Assembly (NCBI GenBank): GCA_022605405.1
Contig: JABYQQ010000003.1
Span: 2,356,001-2,420,000, forward strand
DNA: 64,000 nt
Direction: 5' to 3'
Source: Earliella scabrosa
Taxonomy: Eukaryota > Basidiomycota > Agaricomycetes > Polyporales > Polyporaceae
The position numbers and the translations under genes were made by a program. The notes beneath the pieces were generated by a model. It had not been told where the DNA came from. It saw nothing but the letters and a program-made list of their open reading frames with translations, and did no database searches. Shown piece after piece: positions 25,875 through 37,971 of this stretch (position 1 is the first letter of the stretch; each line of letters starts with the position of its first letter).

Positions 25875-26740
25875 AAGTTCTTGAATCTTAGCTTTTTGGG
25901 TGCAGCGGCGATTGGCGTCCCGCTCGGTGGGTGCTCGAGAGTCGATTGAATGGATGTTAACATTGGTGGCAATGGGTGAGCGCGGCGCGATAGGCAGTTG
26001 GAGATGCTCCGATGTTGACTTGCCCTGTATCCTGCGTAAGTAGAGAGTCGACTTTGGGGTTTGAAGTTGGAGTGGCGTCGTGAGTGGCTGCACTGGTCGG
26101 TCCGAAGCGGGCGTCCAGCCGTCCGAGGCGGGGTCGGAAGCGCCGGGGACCGCGGGCTGGGAGGCGGGATCGGAGGCGGGCGGGGGCGGCCACACTTGTT
26201 GCTGCTTTAGGCTACGGCAACTCTAGTGCTGGATACCTGATGGGAATGAAACCCACTGAGATCGAGATTGAGGGGCAGATTGGCGTTGCGCGCATGGAAC
26301 CTTGGCAATTCGTCCAGTGTCCACGTCCATGGAGTCCGGACACTGCGGTGCGTTTTCCGATCTGAGAGCTGCGTCGGCGCATTCGACAACTTGAACAAGT
26401 GCGTGGCGGCTGGCTGTGGGCTGTAGCTGTCGCCGTCGCGCTCTGCGGTCAAGTCACTGTCTGTCAACACAGTGCAGGTCCAAGTGGGGGCGGACGTCAT
26501 AGTTCAGGTGTACGACTCGTAGCTGCGTGCGGTGTAGGGCGCGACACTACCTCGGAGCTAGTACTGGTTACTTTGGTGGCGGCTCGACGTGCGGACGGAC
26601 GTCGACATAGACAGCGGGTCAGCGGGTCAACGCATCAGGTGCGAATAGGTCGCCGCTGAGCTTTGGCTACTCGTACGTATTCTTATTGAGCATACACCGA
26701 GCAGGCTAGCCTGTGAAGGCTCGTTAATCGCGATGCAGTA

Positions 26741-26768
26741 CAGCGCACAGCGCACAGCGCACAGCGCA
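26741..26768. repeat. Tandem repeat, unit CAGCGCA, 4 copies
   Basis: Four perfect heptamers in the intergenic region upstream of the Yap1-like gene. Confidence 0.9.
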
Positions 26769-29700
26769 CGCGGCACCAGCACCATGTCACGCGTGTGCGT
26801 GAACAAGGATCGACATCCGGACTTTGTAGTAGAGGCCGAGGTCTGTGAGAACGTACACGTACACACATAAGCAAGCGTGCGTGAGACGAGTCCCGGTACA
26901 GCGATGCGGGCGGCAGAAGCCAGGGCCCAGCAGTGCCATGTGTGATCCACGCAGGGTCACTGAGAGCCTGGTGCTGAGGCCTGAGGCCTGGGGCGGGAGT
27001 GCCGCGTGTCGTGCGAAGGCCGAACCCTGTGTCGCTCGTGTTACCGGTGTACATTGACGTGTACCACTGGTATTGCGGGGGCCGTGGGGGCCGGGGGTGT
27101 GAGCTCGCTTATGAGCTAATAGGCTCGAACCACACCATAAGTTGGCCTTGGACGTTTGAACCCTGACCAACTTCGACTGGACTCGACCGGGATTGCTCGG
27201 ACTTCGGGTTTCGGCGCACCAAAAGGAACCTGATCTGACAGTAGTGGAGTGCCGCGCACTGACGACACGGGACACAGTCGAGTGGTAGTGGAACTCGGAG
27301 GATGGAGGGCCATCGAGCGCCGTGTCGGAGGACGAACTGTCGTCGCGCGCTCCGCCTGATGGTCCCGTACCCGCACCAGGCCGGGCGCGGACGCGAATGA
27401 TGGAGAGTACAACGACAGGGAAACGTTGTCGCCGGACGCGCGAGGTGTCCTTGTGGTGATTCTGGCGAATGGGCGGTCCATCAGAGACCGCGAAGTGAGA
27501 CGTACCGTCACGTACGTTTATCGAGACGGACGAAGGACGAGCGTCGCGCTGAAGAATCAGGAGCGTGCGAGCGAGCAGCTCGAGGCTCAAGCGGAGCCTC
27601 CAGGTCGTTCACATACGTACGACGAGGGCCGGTGGACAAACGGTGCGCCGGCCGCTTCCTTCGAATTCGAGGGCGTGATTTGAGTTCAGGTTCCTGCGAA
27701 TGTGAGTACGTGTGGGGACTGCGGGCGACACCCACAGATCTGCGCGCGGGAGAGGATGCGAGGGAGCCACGAGCTTGAAGATTGAAGTTCTCAAGCGAAA
27801 GAACTTGATGGAGCGAGAGGCCGGCGTTGAGCACGTCGTTTGAGCGAGTTCCGAGTATGCCCGAACCCCGAGTTGCTCAAGACATCCGTCGCCGTGCACG
27901 GTCGTCGAGCAGTGCGCGCGCCTGGACTCGCAACCAGCGGTGCCACACGAACTCGAAGTCGACGTCGGACGTGGAGAACAAGGCACCGCGATCGCGAACC
28001 AGAGACGGAACCCGCACGGCCGGAGCAGGTTCGATGACGTCCTTTGCTGTCTCTCGGATATGGGCGTTACGTGTGGCTCGGAAGTCGGATTGCAAGGTTC
28101 ACTCACGCGCACACGCTCTACCCGTTGGCGCGTTGGTGAGTTAACGGATGGCCTGGATCCGCAGGCGAGGCATACGTAGTATTCTGTGCAACCGCGTAGG
28201 CGTAACAGTACGAGTCAGTGGCACGACGAGTGACAGGCGGAGGAGAGCGCGATCGGGGTGCAAACCCACCTTCTGCCCGAGCACGAGCCCGAGCGCTGGG
28301 GGATGTATGTACCGGTCGGGACTGGACGCGTGTCCGGTCGCGCTTTCGGAAAGTGCGTGCCATGGTGAATCGGCGTTGGTCGCGGGTTCACGTTGGCCCA
28401 CTTTGATGTTCGATGTTCGGAGTTGGAGGGGTTACGGAATGGTGAGCCTCGAGGTGGGTCCGAGGGCTGCTTCGAGCCTTCGACCGAGTCTCTATGTTTG
28501 GACTTCGCAGGGCGAAAAGATGGTGGTGTTGATTCGGTCGGGAGGGCGCAAGGTCCGACTGCCATCCGCATCGTCGTCGTCGAGGAGGAGAATAAACTAG
28601 ACGTAAAACGTGGTGGACGTGGTGGAACTCGGGCGGGTGTGGTGAACGAATTTCCATCGACGTTCTGCGATCGACGATATCTAGGGGCACGATGCGCATC
28701 ACCCATTGGACCGAGATTGTGATCGTAACCGGCGGCATGTCCATCTCTGGCAGTGTCCAATCCCAATACAATCCCGCCTACTTACGAGGCCCTGTCAAAT
28801 TCGCCGCTCGCGCAGATGGAGGGCGCGCGCACGACGCGTTTCTTGAATCTTCCGGTCGCCATCGGGGCCTTGGCGAACGCCCTCATCTCGACGTGGACGA
28901 CGGGCGATGGCGGGCCGAGCGAGCGCACGGTGTGCGATGTGGGGTTCGTGCGCGCGAGGCGTCGACGTCGTAGCGCGACGGGCGCGAACTCTAATCGGGT
29001 CGCTGAAAGTGGCAACCACACTCCCATACCCGCCGTCTTCTCCCCGGAGGCGCGCGCAGGGGCTGCCGTACTAGTCTTCAGTACTGTACAGTCGATGTGT
29101 GTTTCTAGTCGACCGTTGGCGCATCGTTGCGCAGATCCGTGCCGCGCAGTTTGGTATCTCAAATTTATGTAAAGAGGTGCTATATCCGACGAGGTTCGAG
29201 CACCCCCTAATGTGCACAGCAGTTGTTGAGACGCTAAAGTGGCGGACTCGCGAGATTAGATTCAGTCTGAAGTCTGCTGCGTGCCTTAGCAGCTTTGCTT
29301 TGCTTGGACGACAGCGATGATGCTCGCGACGCGCGATTGGGATCGGTGGTGGCGGACGATGGAACAAGGGCGGGATTCGGGATGGGCAAACATTCCCGAG
29401 CCTCCCGATGTGGGCGCCTGTGGGTCGGAGAGATTGTCCGAGTCTACGGCAGCATCGCAGCACAGGATGGGGTCGGTCGGCGAGCTGGTGATTGGCGTTC
29501 TTGATTCGTACGTTAGGCTGATCATGAGACGTTCTCAGGCATTCTGCAGAAAACGATGGGGCAAATGGGAGATGCACGCTCGTCGGGTTCTGTCGGTGAA
29601 TGCGTGTGGAAGTGATACGATAGGAGAAAAGAAAGACGGAAAGAGGTACCCGGGGCAGCCATGCAAGGCCATGCACGGCAGTCGTTGAAAGGGGGATTTG

Positions 29701-29989
29701 CCCAGGATTTGCCCTGAAGCAAGCGGGACGTGCAAGATGTTGGAACGAGATTGAGAGAGAGATGGCAAGCCGCTCTGCAGCCTCGCTCGGGTGGGCTTAT
29801 GTCGGGAGCGAGAAACGAGTCATGTTGATAGACTCGAGGTGGTTTGTAAGCAGACAAGGACGCATCAAGAGGAGCGGATATCGCAGTTGGCAGTGGGTGC
29901 GGCCGCGGCGGACGGGGACGGCGCGAACGCTTGCGCAAACTCTTTCTCGGCCGTTCCCGACCGGAGGCGCTCCCCGACCTTCATTCCCG

Positions 29990-30231
29990 CCTTGAGTGTC
30001 TCTCCATTCTGCCTCCACCCTCCTCCTTCGTCCCTCCCATCTCCCTCTCTCCCCATCTCTGCCCCAGGCCGCCTGCGCTCGTCATCGCCGACAGCAGCGA
30101 CGACCCCCCGCCCGCCGGTCGCGCACTCTCCGCCCTAGACGAGCCTGCTTACTCAGCGACCCGGACCTCCTCTCGCTCCCATCGTCTCTCTGTCTCACAC
30201 CGCCGCCCTCGTCCTCTCCCCTCCGCCCGCC
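29990..30231 (+). promoter_or_regulatory. Pyrimidine-rich leader/promoter of the Yap1-like gene
   Basis: About 240 bases dominated by C and T runs end directly at the start codon. Such C/T-rich stretches mark promoters and 5' leaders of many basidiomycete genes. The transcription start cannot be placed from the sequence alone. Confidence 0.5.
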
Positions 30232-32231
30232 ATGAATTTCTCCACGTCAGACCTGCACTCCTTCTGGGACATCTCAGCTCAGCAGCCTGACACCTTCTCA
30301 GCTCTCCCCGACGACGACTTCCTCGCCTTCCTCCAGAAGCAGTTCCCTGGCGCGGTCGGCACCAACCCGCCCCTGTCCTTCAGCAACCCAGACGGCGTCG
30401 ACCCTCAGAGCATCAGCACATTCCCCCCGCCCAATGTCAGCCCGCCCTCGAGCGACAGCAGCCCGAGCCCGCCCAGCACTCATAACGAGTCCAGCCTCTC
30501 GCGGAGGCAATCAGGGGTATTCAACAACGCTGCCGGATCCGGCGCGGACTCCCAGCAGGACGACACCTCGCTGAAGCGCAAGGCGTCCATCGACAACGAC
30601 AACGACGACGAGCCCCAGCACAAGACGCAGCACACCTCTCGTACGTAGCCTCCGCTCTGTGCAATTGGAAATATCCCGTCTCAACTGCGGTCGTAGCCTC
30701 CACCGCCGGCAACAGCAAAAAGACGACGAGCTCGGTCAGTGCACGCCGCAAGCCGGGGGCTCCACAGGTATGTGTTGCAGCGACGCATATAGCCATGCCG
30801 GGCGCCTGATCTCGATTGCGCTGCCCAGGACGAGACCCGGATGTTGAAGCGCAAGGAGCAAAACCGTGCTGCTCAGCGCGCATTCCGCGAGCGGAAGGAA
30901 AAGCATGTCCGGGATGTGAGTATCGCGGGTTCGCGGTGTATTGCAGCATCTCATCCCGTTTCGCACAGCTTGAGGATAAGGTTGCTGCGCTCGAGGCCAA
31001 GAACCAGCTAACCGAGCAGGAGAACGAGAACCTCCGCGACCTGCTCCAGCGCCTCCAGAACGAGAATATGATGCTCAAGCAGGCCGCATTTACGTTTACC
31101 GCACCTCGCAACACCGCACCAGCCCCGCAGCACTCGTTCAATACTAATAACAGCCACTCGATGCAGTTCAACTTCTCGTCCCCCGGAGCGGGCCCGAGCA
31201 AGTCCCCGATGCAGACGCAATCGCCGCCGTCGCAGTTCGACCTCAACTTCAACTCGCTCATCTCGTTCGACCCCAGCATGATCAACCCCGCGGAGGACAT
31301 GGGCGAGCCCATGGACACCTCGTTCTCGCACAACACGAACCACTACGTGACCGTTGCGAGCAATCCGATGTTCACGTCGTTCGTCGAGCGGTCCCCGGCA
31401 GACAGCCCGCCGATCATGATGAACAGTGGCAACCAACACTTCTCACCATCGTTCGACTTCAGCGGCGACCACTGGACACCGCCTGAAGGCGGGGGACAGG
31501 ACGCGCTCGAGCAGATATTCGGGGGCAACTTCCTCACCAGTGGGAGCAGCGGTGTCGACTTCCACGCTCTCCTTGCCAGCCCACCCAGTTCGTTGTCGCC
31601 CGTGTCACATGCGTCGATGCGCACGCCCTCATTATCCTCATCGTCGTCATCGCCAGGTGCAGCGACCAACGGGAGTCCGTCAGCAAATGGCGCGAGCCCT
31701 TCAGGCGTGCAACACGGGGGCGAGTGCCCGAAGACCAAGGAGCAGCTGTCCAAGGTCATCGCCGAGAGTGGGCAGTCGAGCTTCGTGCAAGCCCCGAGCA
31801 CAAGTTCGAGCAGCCCCGCGGCGTCGGGCAACGACAAGATGCACGTCGACGGCGCCACGTGCGAGGCGCCGTTCGCGCCGTTCCTGCGGAAGGCGACGGG
31901 CGAGGACGGCGGGACGCCGTTTGTGATGTGCCGGGGGTCGAGCTTCCCGAAGACGCAGAAGAGCGACAAGAACATCGAGGTGCTCACCGCGTGGCGGACG
32001 ATCACGTCGAACCCGCAATTCAAGGTTGGTGTCTCTGCGCGTGGCTTTTTTCGAGCAGAAAGGCTGACAGTGACGCTACGGGCTCAGGATGTGGATATCA
32101 ACGAGCTGTGCACAGAGTTCACGAGCAAGGCGCGGTGCGACGGGACGAAGGTCGTGCTCGAGCCCGAGGGCGTGCACCACATCATCGAGGCGCTCGCTGC
32201 GCGCCAGGCCAAGAACCAGTCGAAGCAGTAA
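30232..32231 (+). CDS. Yap1/Pap1-like bZIP transcription factor (oxidative stress)
   Basis: Five exons (30232-30640, 30697-30767, 30829-30915, 30969-32024, 32088-32231) join in phase to 588 residues. Residues 161-189 are the basic region with NRAAQRAFRERK (172-183), the Yap/Pap1 signature. Leucines at 190, 197, 211 and 218 form the zipper. A long Ser/Pro/Asn-rich middle follows. The C-terminus (542-588) has INELCTEFTSKARC, the C-terminal cysteine-rich domain and overlapping nuclear export signal that in Yap1/Pap1 forms redox disulfides and controls Crm1 export. Further cysteines lie at about 442, 487 and 510. The protein should therefore be a nuclear-cytoplasmic redox-sensing activator of antioxidant genes. 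The basic region is encoded by its own 87-nt exon. Confidence 0.92.
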
Positions 32232-34521
32232 GGGAGTCGGTTTCACCCCTTGCAGCGCTCTGCCGTTATGTTCTGTGTTCGCCGCCCGCCCTCGTCGCCT
32301 GGTCCCTCCATGCCATTGCCGCCCTTGCTGTCACAGCTCTTTCTTGTCGTCGTCTTTGCCCCTCTCGGCTCGCGCTTCGCATCGTCCAGGCCTCGGAGCG
32401 TTGGTGTGTGCGGCACACTGTCAACGCGGCACTCGCACTCGCATCGTTCACGTCACGGTGACATCATCTCTTACGGCTCATTGCAAGTCCCCGTATCGTC
32501 TCTGCATTGTATCGCAACGGTTCGTTCGTCCTTCCAGCAGCAGCAGCATCTTCGGTTCCTCCCTTTCGCCCCTTCGCATCCCCCTTACCCCCTTACCCCT
32601 ACCCCCACCCCTTCCCCAATTCTTCTTCTTCGACAACGACGACGGCGGGCACTCACCCGATCACACACACGCACACGCTCGGGCACTCGCGGGACCGCGG
32701 GTCGACGGGAGCACAAGGGGGGCGCAGGCGGAACGGGGGCCCGGGGAGAGGAAGGTTCACGAAGGCAGGCGAGGCACGGAGCTCGAGAAGACGCGTCTCA
32801 TTCCGGGCACACTGGGGGCTGGAGGCCCCGCGTCTCCCTCCACTCCCCTCCCCCTGCCTTGCGAGTCCCCAACCTTCGCGCCACGGCTGGTCAGCCGACC
32901 GGGGCGTGGGCTTGGGACGCCGGGCGGCGTGGGTCTCCCTGGGTAGCTGGATGGCTGGCGGCCGTTGGGTCGGACTTGCCCTTGGGCTGCGCGCGCCGTC
33001 GTGTACATTGCGCACGGGGTGAAGTGTGGATGCTGTTTGGCTTCTGCTTCGTTGGCGCTTGGACCTTTTCCGAGTCGGTCCTCTTCCTTGCCGTCTTTCG
33101 TCTTGCCGCGAGTGCACGGACCGCCCTCGCTTGTCCTACACCGGACGTCCCCCTCCCTCCCTTCCTCGACCCGCGCTCTGATTTCCCGGCTTCCCTCCGT
33201 CGTACGTGTATGTTGTCCAGTGTCCCAGTGTCGAGTGTAAAGTGGTGTGCCCGAGTCGTCGAACCTTCGTCCCATTCTCCCTTCCCCTCCCCTTCCCCTG
33301 CCTCTGCCTTGGTTGTCCCCCTTGACCCCTTGACCCCCATCCCCACCCCTCCGTCGCCTTGTTTATAAATACACTGTACTTAGTTCTTGTTCCGCACGCC
33401 CCGTCTCGTCTCCGTTCCGGTTAGTTGCCCCGTCCCGTCTTATCTCGTCCCGACTCGTATAGTCCGTCTCTGTCTCCGTCTCGATGCTGTGTCGGTATCC
33501 CTCTGAATCGGTATCATCCGTCCGTCCGTCATCATCATCAATCCAACCTCCCTGTGTATTATGTATCGTTTAACGTACTCGCGTATCGATATCACTTTGC
33601 CGTCTAGCGTACACACGTCTCGAGCTTGGCTGGTGCGTGTGAGCGTGTGAGAAGAAGGAAGAGAAGTGGAGAAGTTGAATGCGAATGTATGTACATGTGT
33701 CGAGTAGGAGGACTAGCACTCTGTTATCTGATCATGACTGACGGCCTATGGCCATTAACCTCTAGATACTAATAGCAGTCCTGGTGGCATCGTGCATGTT
33801 CGTCGGTGTTGCGTCTGGACTGTACTGAACACTCGTGTTGGGTGTGCTCGTCTCGTATGGGAGGTTGCACCCATGAGCCGGTTCACACCCCGAGAAGCAC
33901 TCGTGCGAGCGAGACCCGGCTGGGATTGGTACGGCTCGACCGCGGACCGGTCCATCAGGATGTAAGTATACGGCTTGACAGTGCGGTCAGTGGCACCGTT
34001 CAATAACGTGCCACCGGCCCCAGATATCATGAACGTATGGTTGAGCGATGGAAACAGCAGTGATCCTGAGGTCGGCAGAACGGCGAAGCGTCGCTACCCG
34101 GAAAGACAGTCGACGGGAACTCATGACCGTCGTCCGGGATGCTGTTTGGTGGACTGCCCAGCCATGTGTATTTGCGGGTCGCGGCCCGCGCGAAGGGAAG
34201 TGACTGGGACTGTGCACGCGAGCACGCGAAGCATGGAGCGATACAGTAACATTTTAGTAGAGAGACACATGCATAGCGATAGGTATACCGTATCGGTGCG
34301 TAGGGACTTCGGCATCTGCGGAGCCAGTGGTGTTCGTGCAGCATGCCGAGAGCGCGGGAGCGGCGGGAAACAGGCGATTTGAGCTGGACAGGAATAGCAC
34401 AACAGACAACAGCGAGAGCAATCGATATCACGCCGCACACAGTCACTGCATGCAGTGCGTGAGTTACGGCGGGCGGGCGTGAGTGCAAAGTCGTGAGCAC
34501 TGGAGGAGGTGCCGCCGCGTT
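32232..34521. other. 2.3 kb convergent intergenic region
   Basis: The stretch next to the Yap1-like gene is rich in C/T runs and includes a C-rich tract at 32581-32617 with at least five CCCC runs. A TTATAAATA element occurs near 33364 with no supportable ORF behind it. A 372-codon plus-strand ORF (32250-33368) is low-complexity and is not accepted. No gene seen. Confidence 0.55.
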
Positions 34522-35438
34522 TCACGCGGCTTTGGCCCTCAGCGCAGCGGGCTGGCCGAAGTAGTAGCGTTTGCGGCCCAGGCCCAGGAACCACGCAACT
34601 CTGTCGGACGCGAGCGGGTCAGCGAATGGAATGCACGCATAAGGTTCGGATGCGAGGAAGGAGGGAAGGGAAGGGAAGGGGACATGTAAAGGCGGTGCAA
34701 TATGGACGGCGCGTACCTCATGCTGAAGAGGAAGAGCGTGAATGTGATGTTGCCGTGCGTCATCGAGTTCCAGCGCGAGAAGGCGTACTTGAGCTCGTCC
34801 GGGAGCCCGATGAACGACAAGAGGACGCTGGGGGCGAGCGCGATCCAATCCAGTGAGCGGCAGTTCGAAGGCATAGGGTAAGCGTCCTTACTGTGTCACC
34901 TACGCCAGTGGTCAGCACTCGATACCCTGGGGCACATGCAGGAGGAGAGACTCACGTCGGCGAGCGCGAGCGCAGTGAAGCTCGCGCCGAGTATGCGCTC
35001 TTGCGCCGCGGGGTTGCCAGGAAGCGCGTCCCGGACGGCGCGAAAGACGAACGTGGAGATCAAGCCAAGGAGCAGGTAGCCTGTGCAAGGCAATTGGGCG
35101 CACACGTCGACGCCTCTATTTCAGTGCCGGCCCGCATGCAGCGTGCAAGGGAGCGAAGGACGCACAATTCCCGAGCTGCCAGATCGCCATCGTCGTGCGT
35201 GCGTCGGCGGTTGCGGGCACTGCGGACCCGTCTGGGACGAGCTGGTGGTGGAACCAGGCTGCGCCCGGTTGCCACCAGGCCATTATCGCTGGCAGGACCG
35301 TGGATACTGGAGCCGCACTGTCAGCGCACTGTCCTCCTAGAGTAGGACGCATGCTTGGCCGTCCTTACTGGGTTCGCAGTGCAGGAAGAGCAGCTGGTAG
35401 AAACCCGGTAGAGCGGGAAAGTCGGATATTAGCGGCAT
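34522..35438 (-). CDS. DUF7704-like small fungal membrane protein, 6 exons
   Basis: Exons 35438-35369, 35306-35166, 35080-34956, 34899-34892, 34827-34717 and 34600-34522 join in phase to 177 residues. The protein starts MPLISDFPALPGFYQLLF and has four hydrophobic segments, around QLLFLHCEPISTVLPAIMAW, CYLLLGLISTFVFRAV, GASFTALALADVTHVLLSFI and GNITFTLFLFSMRVAWFLGL. The motifs EPISTVLP, WQLGNCYLLLGLIS, ADVTHV and MTHGNITF are those I recall for the fungal DUF7704 family; function is unknown. The fourth exon is only 8 nt; leaving it out breaks the frame and the ADVTH motif. Intron 5 holds a purine (GGGAA) repeat at 34662-34682. It shares a 742-bp divergent region with chorismate synthase. Confidence 0.8.
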
Positions 35439-36180
35439 GCTCTACACGATGTGGGTTAGCTACGGAGCTTGTTTAGAGTGGCTCTCTAACCTCTACAAGT
35501 TAATATCTCGGTGTTTGCAGTCGTACGCTTATGAAGATGAAGCTTAAGGCCAGCGCAGAGGCAGTGGTGGGAACCAAGAAACAGAAAGAGACGAGGGCGT
35601 CTACGACTGTGCTTTGGTTGAAACGCCCGTATTGCGCACGTCGTGGCATGGACAGATGGACATGGGCATGTCACATCTGAAGCACTTCAGGTCAATCTCG
35701 AGCTGACATTGCTTCATGACATCTGCAATATCCCAGAGTTCAAGTGGTCCGAAGCGTGCAATTGCAAGGTCCCGCCCCGGAAAGATCGGGATGTGGGGTT
35801 GTGGATCTAATCTAATCTATAGTGCTTTCGATCGCCTTGTGGATCTGGACAATTCTTGCAAGCGAGTCATCTCAGCTGCATACTTGCTTGCAAACGACTG
35901 ACACCCGCGCGGGTATGCTCATGCGCTGCTCTACCGCCGCACACGCCATTGACGACGCGCACAGGTTTCTACCGGCCAGATCGGATCCTTTTCCACAAGG
36001 CGGCGGAGAGACGGGGGACATAGCGCACTCTCACATACCTCAGCATCCGTTCCCTCCTTCTCATCCCACCTCTGCACCCTTGGACTGCTACACCCTCTAG
36101 AAGAAACTACTAGAATTATACTGTGAAAGGTGCGTAACTCACCATCTCTTCAAACCCTGTGTTCATACGTTCAATCGAAG
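35439..36180. other. Divergent promoter region (DUF7704-like / chorismate synthase)
   Basis: A 742-bp region between the two start codons. The last about 150 bases are C/T-rich. No further gene or clear motif seen. Confidence 0.6.
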
Positions 36181-37714
36181 ATGTCTACCTTTGGCACTCT
36201 CTTCCGTGTGACGACCTACGGCGAGTCGCACTGCGCCTCTGTCGGTGCTATCATCGACGGATGCCCACCAGTGCGTGTACCCATCCTGCCTCAGATCTAT
36301 TCTCGAGCGAGCAACATTAGGGTCTGCCCCTCACCGCACAAGACGTACAAGTCCAGCTGAGCAGAAGGAGACCCGGTCAGAGCAACCTGACCACGCCGGT
36401 GAGTGTGCCCACACACTCAGAGACCCGCGCGCTATGATCTGATACCCCTTATGCGCTGTGCCGCCAGCGAGATGAGAAGGACCTCGTGCATCTCCAGTCT
36501 GGCATAGAGCATGGCATCACACTCGGCACACCCATCGGTCTCCTCGTCCGCAACGAGGACCAGCGACCGAAGGACTACTCCGAGACCGACCTCTATCCCC
36601 GTCCCAGTCACGCTGACTGGACCTACCTCGAGAAGTACGGGGTTAAGGCGAGCAGCGGTGGCGGCCGCAGCAGCGCTCGCGAGACCATTGGTAAGCCTCC
36701 CCGTCCTCGCGCGCCATGGCATGAATCGAGCTCCTACTAATGCCCGCCGCGCATGACCGTGTCGTCTCCCAGGCAGAGTCGCCGCGGGCGCGATCGCGGA
36801 GAAGTACCTGAAGCTGGCGTACGGGATCGAGATCGTCGCGTTCGTCTCGTCCGTCGGCAAGGTCCAGCTGCCCTCCTCCGTCTCGCCCCCGTCGCAGGTC
36901 CCCGCGGAGGACGACGACGCAGTCGAGGACGCGCTGAGCCCCGAGTTTGTCGAGCTCCTCAAGACCGTCACCCGCGAGAAAGTCGACGCACAGCCGACGC
37001 GCTGCCCGCACGCAGAGACGGCCGAGCGCATGACGCAGGTACGCCTCCCTCCCCCTCCCTCCCTCTGAAGTGAGCACCGACCTATCCGCAACACCGCGCT
37101 CATGCTATGCCCGCCCTATCCTCCCACAGCGCATCCTGCGCGCCAAGGACGCGAGCGACTCGATCGGCGGCACCGTCACCTGCGTCATCCGCAACGTGCC
37201 CTCAGGCATCGGCGAGCCCGTCTTCGACAAGCTCGAAGCGAAGCTCGCACACGCGATGCTCTCCATCCCCGCAACCAAAGCGTTCGAGATCGGGTCCGGC
37301 TTCCGGGGCACGCAAGTCCCCGGGTCCGCGCACAACGACGCGTTCACGCTCGGCGCCGACGGGCGCATGCGCACGCGCACCAACTGGAGCGGCGGCGTGC
37401 AGGGCGGGATCGCCAACGGCGAGGACGTCTACTTCCGCGTCGGCTTCAAGAGCCCCGCGACGATATCGCGCGCGCAGGAGACGGCGCAGTACGACGGCAC
37501 GCCGGGCACGCTCGCGGCGCGGGGCAGGCACGACCCGTGCGTCGTCCCCCGCGCGGTGCCCATCGTCGAGGCGATGGCGGCGCTGGTCATCATGGACCAG
37601 GTGCTCATCCAGAACGCGCGCAAGACGGCGGGCGCGCTGCTGCCCCCGATCACGACCCTTCCGCCGACGATGACGAAGATGACGAAGGTGCCGGAGAAGG
37701 AGGAGAAGCAGTAG
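36181..37714 (+). CDS. ARO2: Chorismate synthase (shikimate pathway)
   Basis: Exons 36181-36270, 36321-36398, 36468-36690, 36773-37038 and 37130-37714 join in phase to 413 residues, typical for fungal Aro2. The signature [17 protein letters not shown] opens the protein. [48 protein letters not shown] and [20 protein letters not shown] follow, covering the EPSP and reduced-FMN binding sites. The enzyme converts 5-enolpyruvylshikimate-3-phosphate to chorismate, the precursor of aromatic amino acids, in the cytosol. Fungal Aro2 enzymes are bifunctional and reduce their own FMN. The C-terminus has a short Pro/Thr/Lys tail. It converges on the next gene with 257 bp between. Confidence 0.95.
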
Positions 37715-37971
37715 ATGCCTTGACGCTGTAGATGAGGAGTGTTTGCTATAGAAGTCACAAGCCTTGTGTACTGTTTCAACAACTGTCCACGCAATTCATG
37801 GGTATCAGAACACGGTAGAATACAACAGTGAACGAGATGCAGGAGGAGCGGGAATGTGTCATGAGTGGTCTACACCATATGAGACATAGCGGAGAGCGAG
37901 CGGGGATGAGGGTGAACCGTGAATCATACACGCGAGTACAAGGACAAGGACCATACCACAACAAGACATGC

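Larger units (their letters stand above)
23199..30231. other. 7.0 kb region without a supportable gene
   Basis: This is the divergent intergenic region between the NmrA-like gene and the Yap1-like gene. Dozens of short ORFs exist but none shows a domain or a coherent exon chain. It holds two heptamer tandem repeats (25024-25051, 26741-26768), a diverged tandem duplication (25427-25874) and eight AGTACT palindromes. The last about 240 bases (29990-30231) are strongly pyrimidine-rich and look like the leader of the bZIP gene. Confidence 0.6.

Noticed and set aside
27115..27190. Possible minus-strand tRNA because of a GGTTCGAGCC B-box-like sequence
   Set aside because: The T stem and acceptor stem do not pair and no matching A box or anticodon arm was found.
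32250..33368. 372-codon plus-strand ORF after the Yap1-like gene
   Set aside because: It lies in C/T-rich 3' sequence, consists of Ser/Pro/Arg repeats from pyrimidine runs and overlaps equally long ORFs in other frames.
33360..33610. Gene driven by the TTATAAATA element near 33364
   Set aside because: The only downstream ORFs are very short and end quickly; no exon chain could be built.
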